NCBI GenBank assembly: GCA_032229885.1
Contig: JAVYAJ010000111.1
Span: forward strand, 1 to 11,747
Source: Anammoximicrobium sp032229885
GTDB lineage: Bacteria; Planctomycetota; Planctomycetia; Pirellulales; Pirellulaceae
Length of the DNA stretch: 11,747 bases
Direction: 5' to 3'
Position numbers and translations under genes: made by a program. Below the pieces are notes generated by a model. The model worked only from the letters and a program-made list of their open reading frames with translations. It searched no databases and had not been told where the DNA came from. Below are positions 5,802 to 11,747 of this stretch, in pieces. The stretch's first letter is position 1; every line of letters begins with the position of its first letter.

Positions 5802-6871
5802 CCGACGTCCTCCTGAAAGATTTCCGTCCCCACTGCCTGCTGCGGGTCGAGTCGCACGTGCCTCAGCAGGCGCGGTTTCCGGTGATCGACGCGCACAACC
5901 ATCTGTTCGGCGATCTGCCGGCGGACAAGCTGATCGAAGTGATGGACGCCGTGGGCGTGCGAGTCTGGGTGAACGTCACCGGCAACACGGTCCTGCCGCT
6001 GGTGAACAACACCTACACCATTGCCCGCCGCGAGCTGAGCGTGTTCATGGACGAGTACGCCGGCCGCTACCCCGGCCGGTTCGCCGCGCTGACGATGGCG
6101 GACTTTGCCCAGTGGGGCGATCCGGTGCTGATCAAGGACGACGACTTTGCCAAGCGATGCATCGCCCGGCTCGAGGCCGACGTGGCCGGCGGGGCGCGGG
6201 GCCTAAAGCTGACCAAAGAGCTGGGGCTGTACTTTCGCGATCGGACCGACACGCTGATCCGCGTAGACGACGAACGGCTGGCGCCGATCTGGGAACGGGC
6301 CGCCGAGCTGGATATCCCGGTCCTGATCCACGTCTCGGATCCGATCGCCTTCTTCCAGCCCATCGACCGTTACAACGAGCACTATCTGACGCTGCAAGAG
6401 TTCCCGGGGTGGGGTTTTTCCAACGCGCCGGTCAGCAAATGGGAACTGCTCGAACAGCGCAACCGGATGATCGCCCGGCATCCGCGGACCAAGTTCCTGC
6501 TGCCGCACGTGGCCAACCTGCCGGAAGACCTGGCGTCCGTCGGCCAGTTGCTGGACGAGCATCCGAACGTGTGGATCGATTTTTCCGCGCGCATCGACGA
6601 GCTGGGACGACAGCCGTACACGGCCGGCGAGTTTTTCCGGCGCTACGCCGACCGGATCCTGTTCGGCTTGGACATGCCCGTGTCGACCGAAGCCTATCGC
6701 TGCTATTTCCGCGTGCTGGAGACTCGCGACGAGTACTTCGATTATCCGGACTACATCGGCCGTTTTGGCGTGTATACGCGCTGGAAGCTGTACGGCATGG
6801 GCTTGCCCGACGATGTCCTCCAGAAGATCTACCACCAAAACGCCACGCGATTGCTGGGCGTGTCGCTGTGA
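5798..6871 (+). CDS. Amidohydrolase-family metal-dependent hydrolase (Amidohydro_2 type)
   Basis: This 357-residue TIM-barrel hydrolase carries the metal-binding set of the Amidohydrolase 2 family: DAHNHLFG (31-38, H33 and H35), GLKLTKELG (135-143, K137), VLIHVSD (175-181, H178), FLLPHVAN (233-240, H237) and LFGLDMP (288-294, D292). Related proteins act as lactonases, decarboxylases or hydrolases of small cyclic acids; the substrate here is unknown. A cytoplasmic location is expected, since there is no signal peptide. The ATG overlaps the TGA of the isomerase-like gene as ATGA, so the two are very probably translationally coupled and act in the same pathway. The frame is open far upstream (to 4412) across the isomerase gene, but that extension is the shadow of the other frame. 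The C-terminal segment after D292, rich in Tyr and Phe (EYFDYPDYIGRFGVY, 312-326), is complete. Confidence 0.88.
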   Translation: MTDVLLKDFRPHCLLRVESHVPQQARFPVIDAHNHLFGDLPADKLIEVMDAVGVRVWVNVTGNTVLPLVNNTYTIARRELSVFMDEYAGRYPGRFAALTMADFAQWGDPVLIKDDDFAKRCIARLEADVAGGARGLKLTKELGLYFRDRTDTLIRVDDERLAPIWERAAELDIPVLIHVSDPIAFFQPIDRYNEHYLTLQEFPGWGFSNAPVSKWELLEQRNRMIARHPRTKFLLPHVANLPEDLASVGQLLDEHPNVWIDFSARIDELGRQPYTAGEFFRRYADRILFGLDMPVSTEAYRCYFRVLETRDEYFDYPDYIGRFGVYTRWKLYGMGLPDDVLQKIYHQNATRLLGVSL

Positions 6872-6932
6872 GGCGAGCCGATCGAGTGGCCGACATCTCG
6901 GGGCGGCATCTCTAGCGCGCAGCCCCCTCGTG

Positions 6933-6958
6933 CCCGCTAGCCGAGGCCGGTTAGCGGG
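6933..6958. terminator. Strong hairpin between convergent genes, probable bidirectional terminator
   Basis: CCCGCTAGCCG (6933-6943) pairs with CGGTTAGCGGG (6948-6958) over 11 base pairs, one of them G-U, with a 4-base loop. It lies between the amidohydrolase (plus) and the SapC gene (minus), 61 bases after the former. No U-tract follows, so the terminator role is inferred from stem strength and position. Confidence 0.55.
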
Positions 6959-7075
6959 GACGCTGTTCGCCGCACGCGCGTGCCGCTCGGCGTATGCCAA
7001 ACCAGCCCGGCGGCGAACAAGCCGAAGATGCGACCAGCGCCTTCGGCATCGTGGAACGTCGCGCGGCGCGATGCG

Positions 7076-7813
7076 CTACTCTTGGACCTCGGTGGCCTTT
7101 TTCGGGACAAAGCGGTTGACGACCGAGCCCAGGTTGTTCAGCGAGGCCAAGTGGAGATAGTTCAACTCCAGCTCGCCAGTCTTTACCAGTTCCACCAATT
7201 TGTCGGTTGCCAGGCTTGTGATCCGGGGGCGCGTTACGCCGAGGAAGCCTCCCAGCGACCGTTTCTCGCCGCCGGGCAGCGTGATCTGCGCCTGCATGGG
7301 TTCGAGCAGATTCAATTCCTTCAGTTTCTTGCAGTATGCCTGGGTCCGCGCGAATTGCGTTTGATAATCGCTCAAGAACTTCAGCATGGTTTGCAGATAG
7401 GGCGTCTGCTGCCCTTGGTCATCGAACAATCGCTGCCCACGTCCTTCGCGGTTGCAGCCGACCCAATCTTCGTCGATGCACAGCGTAAACTGGTTGGGTT
7501 CTTGGCCCTGGGCAAAAACGAACGGATAACGGCGAACGAAGGCCGGGATATAATCGGCTTTCCACGCTTTGCTCTCGTCCAGGTACAGATTCTGCGAGTC
7601 GGCCAGGCCCAACACGACGACGGGCGCGACGGCCTCGTCCGTGCCCGCGAACACGATCGTGTATTCGCGGGCCGCCAGCGGGATCTCGATGGCGGTCAGC
7701 GGGACCGAGTTCACTTTGGCGGCAAAGCCGAAATCGACCCGCTCGACACACAAATCGCGGTGAGCTTGCGTCGAGACCGGTACGACCTTGTCGTAAAACA
7801 ACATCTGCGTCAT
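7076..7813 (-). CDS. SapC-family protein
   Basis: The 245-residue product matches the SapC family throughout: MLFYDKVVPVS followed by a conserved His (QAHRDLCVE), NSVPLTAIEIPLAAREYTIVF, YIPAFVRRYPFVFAQ, an acidic CIDEDWVGCNREGRGQRLFDDQG block, a TMLKFLSDYQTQFARTQAYCKKL helix pair and a LLEPMQAQITLPGG stretch near residues 168-181. The family is named after a Campylobacter gene linked to S-layer protein; its biochemical role is not established. No signal peptide or membrane segment is visible. ATG 7813 is chosen because the family begins with MTxxLLxYxxxVPVS and AAAGG lies 12 bases before it. TTG 7825 would add four residues but leaves no room for that site. A TACAAT -10-like hexamer lies at 7904-7899 without a good -35. 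The gene stands alone, convergent with the sugar cassette and divergent from the oxidoreductase. Confidence 0.88.
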   Translation of the reverse strand: MTQMLFYDKVVPVSTQAHRDLCVERVDFGFAAKVNSVPLTAIEIPLAAREYTIVFAGTDEAVAPVVVLGLADSQNLYLDESKAWKADYIPAFVRRYPFVFAQGQEPNQFTLCIDEDWVGCNREGRGQRLFDDQGQQTPYLQTMLKFLSDYQTQFARTQAYCKKLKELNLLEPMQAQITLPGGEKRSLGGFLGVTRPRITSLATDKLVELVKTGELELNYLHLASLNNLGSVVNRFVPKKATEVQE

Positions 7814-8236
7814 CGGAATAGACAACCTTTCTATCGGTTCAACACGCGCCCTCGTTCACGGCCCGACCGGGGCCATGGTGGACGCGAAACAGGCGGAGAT
7901 TGTAACCGAACAGGGACGGGGTGGATACCTCAAATGACGCCATCTGCGACAGCGCGACAACATGGCAGGCACGGACCGTCTGCCGTGTTGCCCCTGTGCT
8001 TGTTTTGCGGACGGCACTCGGCAAACGCCTGCGAGGCGCGGGCGGTGCACCCCCTTTGCGCGGATGTCCCGCTCCACAAGATGCACGCTCGCTGCGCATT
8101 TTGTACACTGATGTGCAACGCGCGTAGATCGACGGTGCGCAGGATCGGTGCATTCGACAACAGGCGATAGTTTGGACGGACGTACAGATTGTTTTCCGGG
8201 TGGGTTGCGACGCTGCGGCGTCAGGGAGATCGTTGT
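7814..8236. other. Divergent intergenic region
   Basis: About 420 bases without a supportable gene; short open frames on both strands (for example 7921-8127 plus and 7839-8153 minus) have no family resemblance. It must carry promoters for the SapC gene (minus) and the oxidoreductase (plus). I see only a TACAAT hexamer (7904-7899, minus) and the 10-mer ATTTTGTACA at 8098-8107, which is also found at the imuA promoter. Confidence 0.45.
8223..8228 (+). promoter_or_regulatory. Shine-Dalgarno site (AGGGAG)
   Basis: AGGGAG ends 8 bases before ATG 8237 and decides this start over the upstream in-frame ATG at 8189. It also puts the twin-arginine motif within 17 residues of the N-terminus. Confidence 0.7.
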
Positions 8237-9577
8237 ATGAACGCAGGGCAGAACGAGAAACGGACAGCGGCTCCGGCTACCTCGCGTCGCCGGTTTCTGC
8301 AAGCTTCGACGGCGACGATGATCGGCGCGGGGCTGGCCCTCGATGACCGCATGGCGCGCTGCGCGCACGCCGCGGCCGGCGACGTGGGGTTGCGGCTCGG
8401 CTTGGTGGGCTGCGGCGGACGCGGGCGCGGGGCGGTGGTGAACGCGCTGACCGCGGATCCGCACGCGCGTTTGGTGGCCTTGGCCGACGTCTTTGCCGAC
8501 CACGTGGAACAATCGATCGATGCGCTGGGCAAGACGCCGGTGGCCGCGCGGGTGTCGGTCGATCCCGATCACCAGTTCTCCGGCTTCGACGCCTACCAGA
8601 AGCTGATCGCCTCGGATGTCGATGTCGTCCTGTTGGCCACGCCGCCGCACTTCCGACCGCTCCATCTGAAGGCCTGTATCGACGCGGGCAAGCATGTCTT
8701 TGCCGAGAAACCTGTGGCGGTCGACGCGCCCGGGGTTCGCGCCGTGCTGGCGGCGTGCGAGCAAGCTCGTCAAAAGAACGTGTCCGTCGTCTCCGGCCTG
8801 ATGTATCGCTATGACCATGCCCTGCGGGAGACGATCCAACGCATCCATGACGGCGCGATCGGCGACATCGTGGCCATCCAGACGACGTACAACGTCGGAC
8901 CGCCGTGGTTCCGGAACAAAGAGCGCGAGCCGGATTGGACCGAGATGCAATACCAGATGCGGAACTGGTATCCGTTCACCTGGCTGTCCGGCGATCACAA
9001 TGTCGAGCAGCACATCCACAGCCTTGATCGGTCCGCCTGGTCGCTGCAAGACCGGCCGCCGCAACGCGCCTGGGGCTCGGGCGGCCGTCAGTTTCGCGAC
9101 GAGCCGGCGATCGGCACCATGTTCGACCACCACTGTGTGACCTACGAGTACGACGACGGCACGCGAGTCTTCTCGCATTGCCGCCGCCAGGCGGGCTGCG
9201 CCAACGACATCTCGGATCATGTCCTCGGCGCCAAGGGCCGCGCCAACTTGCTAAAGTACCGGATCGACGGCGAGACGAATTGGCAGTACAAGGGTCCGAA
9301 ACCCAACGGCTTTGTCGCCGAACACGAGGCGTTGTTCCGTGCGATTCGCGAAGGGCAACCCATCAACAACGGCCTGTATATGGCGTACAGCACGCTGTGG
9401 GCGATCCTCGGACGCATGGCCACCTACACCGGCCAGACAATCACTTGGGACCAGGCGCTGAACTCGCAGGAAGACCTGTCGCCCGAGCGATACGCCTGGG
9501 ACGCGCAACCGCCCGTGTTGCCCGACGAGCGCGGCAACTATCCGCTGGCGATGCCCGGCATCACCAAGTTCATCTAA
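8237..9577 (+). CDS. Tat-exported Gfo/Idh/MocA-family oxidoreductase
   Basis: The 446-residue protein begins with a twin-arginine signal: SRRRFLQAS (16-24), then a hydrophobic stretch TATMIGAGLAL and a likely cleavage after HAAA (44-47). It should be exported folded, with cofactor bound. The Rossmann domain has GLVGCGGRGRG (55-65) for NAD(P) binding, DVVLLATPPHFR (129-140) and the family's AEKPVAVD (156-163), with K158 at the catalytic lysine position. The C-terminal alpha/beta domain has a His-rich HNVEQHIHSLD (254-264), where the substrate-binding and catalytic residues usually sit, and a FDHHCVTYEYDDGTRVFSH block. Such proteins oxidise or reduce sugars and cyclitols, and some use tightly bound NAD for glycoside chemistry. 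Exported copies are abundant in Planctomycetota. The substrate is unknown; the adjacent sugar cassette is suggestive only, as the SapC gene lies between. Confidence 0.9.
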   Translation: MNAGQNEKRTAAPATSRRRFLQASTATMIGAGLALDDRMARCAHAAAGDVGLRLGLVGCGGRGRGAVVNALTADPHARLVALADVFADHVEQSIDALGKTPVAARVSVDPDHQFSGFDAYQKLIASDVDVVLLATPPHFRPLHLKACIDAGKHVFAEKPVAVDAPGVRAVLAACEQARQKNVSVVSGLMYRYDHALRETIQRIHDGAIGDIVAIQTTYNVGPPWFRNKEREPDWTEMQYQMRNWYPFTWLSGDHNVEQHIHSLDRSAWSLQDRPPQRAWGSGGRQFRDEPAIGTMFDHHCVTYEYDDGTRVFSHCRRQAGCANDISDHVLGAKGRANLLKYRIDGETNWQYKGPKPNGFVAEHEALFRAIREGQPINNGLYMAYSTLWAILGRMATYTGQTITWDQALNSQEDLSPERYAWDAQPPVLPDERGNYPLAMPGITKFI

Positions 9578-9659
9578 CGCGGCCAAGTCATGAGTTCCAC
9601 GCGGCCCTGCGCGCGTGTCGTACGCTGGTTGTGCGCGAATTGTTCCAGCGCTGGCCGTG

Positions 9660-9684
9660 TTGGGCTGCCGCCCCAGCCAATTCC
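9660..9684 (+). terminator. Weak hairpin downstream of the oxidoreductase
   Basis: TTGG and CTG pair with CAG and CCAA around a small loop with a single-base bulge, about 85 bases after the stop. There is no U-tract. It is a possible transcript end only. Confidence 0.25.
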
Positions 9685-9753
9685 TCGAGTTTTGAGAATG
9701 ACCTACTGCAAAGCAGCAGGGGCGCAGAGGGACGCGATCTTGATCAGTTTTGT

Positions 9754-9780
9754 TTGACAATGCCGTAGACCGTATGCTAG
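9754..9780 (+). promoter_or_regulatory. Candidate promoter for the DUF1559 gene
   Basis: A perfect -35 hexamer TTGACA lies at 9754-9759. The -10 is less clear: TATGCT at 9773-9778 is close (13-base gap) and TGCTAG at 9775-9780 has a 15-base gap. The leader would be about 130 bases. The region is more AT-rich than the neighbouring genes. Confidence 0.4.
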
Positions 9781-9811
9781 GCTGAACGTCGCGCAACCAA
9801 TCGGTCCGTCC

Positions 9812-9832
9812 GCAACGGCGCTCCCCCGTTGC
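9812..9832 (+). other. Leader hairpin upstream of the DUF1559 gene
   Basis: GCAACGG (9812-9818) and CCGTTGC (9826-9832) form a perfect 7-bp stem with a 7-base loop, between the candidate promoter and the start codon. Function unknown; mRNA stability or leader regulation is possible. Confidence 0.4.
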
Positions 9833-9915
9833 CGCGCAAAAATGCAGATTCGTCGTATCTGATGTAGAGCAAAAACCTCGTGGACGGTTGTAAATTTGCC
9901 ATTCGAAGGATGATC

Positions 9916-10851
9916 ATGCAAAATCACGACACCAGACAGGCAGGTTTTACTTTGGTCGAGTTGCTCGTTGTTATCGCAATTATTGGCATTCTGGTTGCCC
10001 TGCTCCTCCCCGCAATCCAGTCAGCCCGCGAGGCGGCGAGGCGGAGCCAATGTTTCAACAATCTGAAGCAGATGGGCTTGGCGCTGCAGAACTATCACGA
10101 TACGTACGCGACCTTTCCTCCTGCCTTCATCAATCGCCAGGGATGGATGCTCAACACGTACCTGCTTCCCTATATGGAACAGGCCGCTCTCTATGACGAA
10201 TTGAATACACGCGATCCGATGGATCTCGCCACTCCGGCGACACTGAATCTGGCTCGCACCGTGATCAGCGGGTTCGTATGTCCTTCCGATGCCTGGACGG
10301 TCCCTACACAAAGCAAATACGCGATCAATGGCTATACGATCGCGATGGGCAACTACTTAGGGGTGATGGGTCCGCAAGACTTTCGCTGCAGTGCGAACGG
10401 CGCCACGGTGAATAGCGTGTTCTTCATGAACAGCAGCATCAAGATGCGCGACATTACCGATGGCACTTCCAATACGTTTGCCTGTACCGAAAGGGCGACG
10501 AACGGAAAATGTCGCGGTGGCGTCTGGACCGGAACGACGACCACCCAGTGGACGAACAGTGCGCCTGCCAGTCCGCCGACCTATTACTGTGGTTCGTGGG
10601 GATACCAGGGGCTGCGGGACGCGCTGGCTTGGGTAATTAGCCCGTATGGCATAATCAACGGCCAGACGGCCAGCCAGACAGGTGATGGCCCTAGCAGCAT
10701 GCACCCGGGGGGATGTCAGTTCGTGTTTGTTGACGGAGCTGTTCGCTTCATCAGCGAGAATATCGACGCGACAGCGAACTCGGGCGCCACGATGGGCACG
10801 TATCAGAAGCTTGCTGCTCGTAACGATGGCGAGCCGATCGGCGAGTATTAG
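9916..10851 (+). CDS. DUF1559 pilin-like protein
   Basis: The 311-residue product starts with a type IV prepilin-like leader: cleavage site G10 before FTLVE (11-15, with glutamate at +5), then the hydrophobic helix LLVVIAIIGILVALLLP (16-32). The planctomycete DUF1559 pattern follows: AIQSAREAARRSQCFNNLKQ (33-52), GLALQNYHDTYATFPPAF (54-71), YLLPYMEQAALYD (82-94), VCPSD (121-125), ITDGTSNT (180-187) and the C-terminal MHPGGCQFVFVDGAVRFI (262-279). The family is hugely expanded in Planctomycetota; its members are thought to be pseudopilins or envelope proteins, and the function is unproven. ATG 9916 is preferred because GAAGGA (9905-9910) sits 5 bases upstream; ATG 9910 and GTG 9880 are in frame but would overlap or precede that site. 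Base composition is less GC-rich than the sugar genes. The lipoprotein gene downstream is the usual partner. Confidence 0.92.
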   Translation: MQNHDTRQAGFTLVELLVVIAIIGILVALLLPAIQSAREAARRSQCFNNLKQMGLALQNYHDTYATFPPAFINRQGWMLNTYLLPYMEQAALYDELNTRDPMDLATPATLNLARTVISGFVCPSDAWTVPTQSKYAINGYTIAMGNYLGVMGPQDFRCSANGATVNSVFFMNSSIKMRDITDGTSNTFACTERATNGKCRGGVWTGTTTTQWTNSAPASPPTYYCGSWGYQGLRDALAWVISPYGIINGQTASQTGDGPSSMHPGGCQFVFVDGAVRFISENIDATANSGATMGTYQKLAARNDGEPIGEY

Positions 10852-11007
10852 ACTCGAACTCGAACGTTTCGCCCGTTCCGATGGGCTCGGCCGCGGGAGG
10901 CCGTGCTTCAAGAGATTCGCAACAAGAGCCACTCGCCGCCCGGTCGTGACGAACCGGCTCTCCGCCTACGGCGTTTTGATGGCCATTTTCTCAAGGAAAT
11001 CGTCCTG

Positions 11008-11451
11008 ATGATGTCTGAAGTGCGTCCTCGTGGTTTCCTTCGCCATCTAGTGTGCTCATCTCACGTTGCCACATGGTGTTTCACGCTAGGAGCCGCTTTG
11101 GCGCTAGTCGGTTGTGGTGGTCGCCGTGATACCCCGGCTCTCGGCGAAGTGACCGGCAAGGTCACGCTTGATGGCCAGCCTTTAGCCAACGCGAAGGTAG
11201 AGTTCATTCCGGCCTCGGGCCGGCCGTCCTTTGGCGAGTCGGGCGCGGATGGCAGTTATCGCCTGGAATACACAGCCAATTACACCGGCGCCGTCGTCGG
11301 ACAACACACGGTAAAGATTCGTACTGGCGGCTACAGCGACGCCGGGGAAGTACCGGAGAAACTGCCGGCTCGTTACCATGACCAAAGCGAGTTACAAGCC
11401 GACGTAAAGCTAGGCAGCAATCAGCTCAATTTCGACCTACAGTCGAAATAG
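11008..11451 (+). CDS. Small lipoprotein with transthyretin/carboxypeptidase regulatory-like domain
   Basis: The 147-residue product has a basic N-terminus (RPRGFLRH), a hydrophobic segment (WCFTLGAALALV, 23-34) and a lipobox LVGC with the lipidated cysteine at 36, so it should be anchored in a membrane facing the periplasm or exterior. A single beta-sandwich follows: GEVTGKVTLDGQPLANAKVEFIP (45-67), then GESGADGSYRLEY (73-85) and the VVGQHTVKIRTG strand (92-103), as in carboxypeptidase regulatory-like domains. Small lipoproteins of this type very often follow DUF1559 genes in planctomycetes, which suggests a joint envelope role; their function is not known. ATG 11008 is preferred to the upstream in-frame start at 10903 because AAGGAAA (10993-10999) lies 8 bases before it and the signal peptide then has normal length. 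It follows the DUF1559 stop by 156 bases and is probably co-transcribed. Confidence 0.85.
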   Translation: MMSEVRPRGFLRHLVCSSHVATWCFTLGAALALVGCGGRRDTPALGEVTGKVTLDGQPLANAKVEFIPASGRPSFGESGADGSYRLEYTANYTGAVVGQHTVKIRTGGYSDAGEVPEKLPARYHDQSELQADVKLGSNQLNFDLQSK

Positions 11452-11747
11452 CCAGCCTCGGTCGTTCGGGACCTGTGCACAAGCGCGATCCGGGGTTTCT
11501 GGGCACAGGCGTGAAAATGGAGGCCCCGCTGCAACAGTCCGGAGATTGCGGGCACGTGCGAGCGGGGCGACGACGTTACGGAAGGGTAGTGCCGCACGTC
11601 AGACTTCATCGCCCACGACGGACAATTGTTGTTCAGTCGCTCCGCCTAGAGCGGGCCAGTGCCCGCAACCCCAGAATCTGTTTGGCCGAAGGCCTCCGAT
11701 CACCGTAGCCTGGGGCAACGCCCCAGGGCTGACGCCGCGCGTGCCTC
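11452..11747. other. Gene-free right edge
   Basis: No convincing gene in these 296 bases; the plus frame 11475-11708 has no family resemblance and no ribosome site. It holds a distant inverted repeat CCTGTGC (11472-11478) and GCACAGG (11513-11519), and the REP-like segment at the end. Confidence 0.45.
11680..11730. repeat. REP-like hairpin element
   Basis: TTGGCC-GAA-GGCC (from 11681) is a short stem. It is followed by CCTGGGGC (11709-11716) and GCCCCAGG (11720-11727), a perfect 8-bp stem closed by the 3-base loop AAC and extendable by AGCC/GGCT if one G bulges. The wording resembles interspersed elements I recall from Pirellula-like genomes, but a second copy is not in this window, so the repeat status is inferred. 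Confidence 0.45.

Noticed and set aside
4412..6871. 819-codon plus frame ending in the amidohydrolase
   Set aside because: The first 460 or so codons read across the isomerase-like gene in the wrong frame and are Arg-rich. The true start is the ATG at 5798.
6980..8170. 396-codon plus-strand frame
   Set aside because: Shadow of the SapC-family gene on the other strand.
7856..9220. 454-codon minus-strand frame
   Set aside because: It lies opposite the Tat-signal oxidoreductase, whose motifs and ribosome site are clear.
1..11747. Transposase, integrase, tRNA, rRNA or phage genes
   Set aside because: None recognised on either strand.

Overview
The window looks like a chromosomal segment of a GC-rich Planctomycetota bacterium, most likely of the Pirellula-like group. 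The evidence is a DUF1559 pilin-like protein followed by a small transthyretin-like lipoprotein, a Tat-exported Gfo/Idh/MocA oxidoreductase, and many genes without a clear Shine-Dalgarno site. The taxonomic call is an inference from gene content; there is no rRNA or other marker gene here.

Layout. (1) Positions 1-~876, minus strand: an ImuA-like (RecA-related, SOS mutagenesis) gene that runs off the left edge, with a candidate promoter and a palindrome at its 5' side. (2) About 877-1470: no convincing gene, but a 15-bp-period degenerate repeat and a candidate promoter. (3) 1471-6871, plus strand: four sugar-metabolism genes in a row, namely aldose 1-epimerase (galM-like), an FGGY carbohydrate kinase, a protein of L-fucose isomerase fold, and a metal-dependent amidohydrolase whose ATG overlaps the preceding stop. 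A 14-bp tandem array lies between the kinase and the isomerase-like gene. (4) 7076-7813, minus strand: a SapC-family gene, convergent with the sugar cassette; a strong hairpin sits between them. (5) 8237-9577, plus strand: a Tat-signal Gfo/Idh/MocA oxidoreductase. (6) 9916-11451, plus strand: DUF1559 pilin-like protein and a small lipoprotein, preceded by a TTGACA-type promoter and a leader hairpin. (7) 11452-11747: no gene; a REP-like hairpin segment at the right edge.

How the genes may work together. The epimerase, kinase, isomerase-like protein and amidohydrolase look like a cytoplasmic route that equilibrates anomers, phosphorylates a ketose or similar sugar, and handles a lactone or related intermediate. 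The substrate cannot be read from the sequence. The most interesting point is that the isomerase-like protein aligns with E. coli FucI around its metal site, with the Asp ligand kept at exact spacing, but with Leu where the catalytic Glu should be. It may therefore do different chemistry, and the cassette may not be a standard fucose or xylose pathway. The exported oxidoreductase may belong to the same sugar theme, but it is separated by the SapC gene and is not obviously in the same operon.
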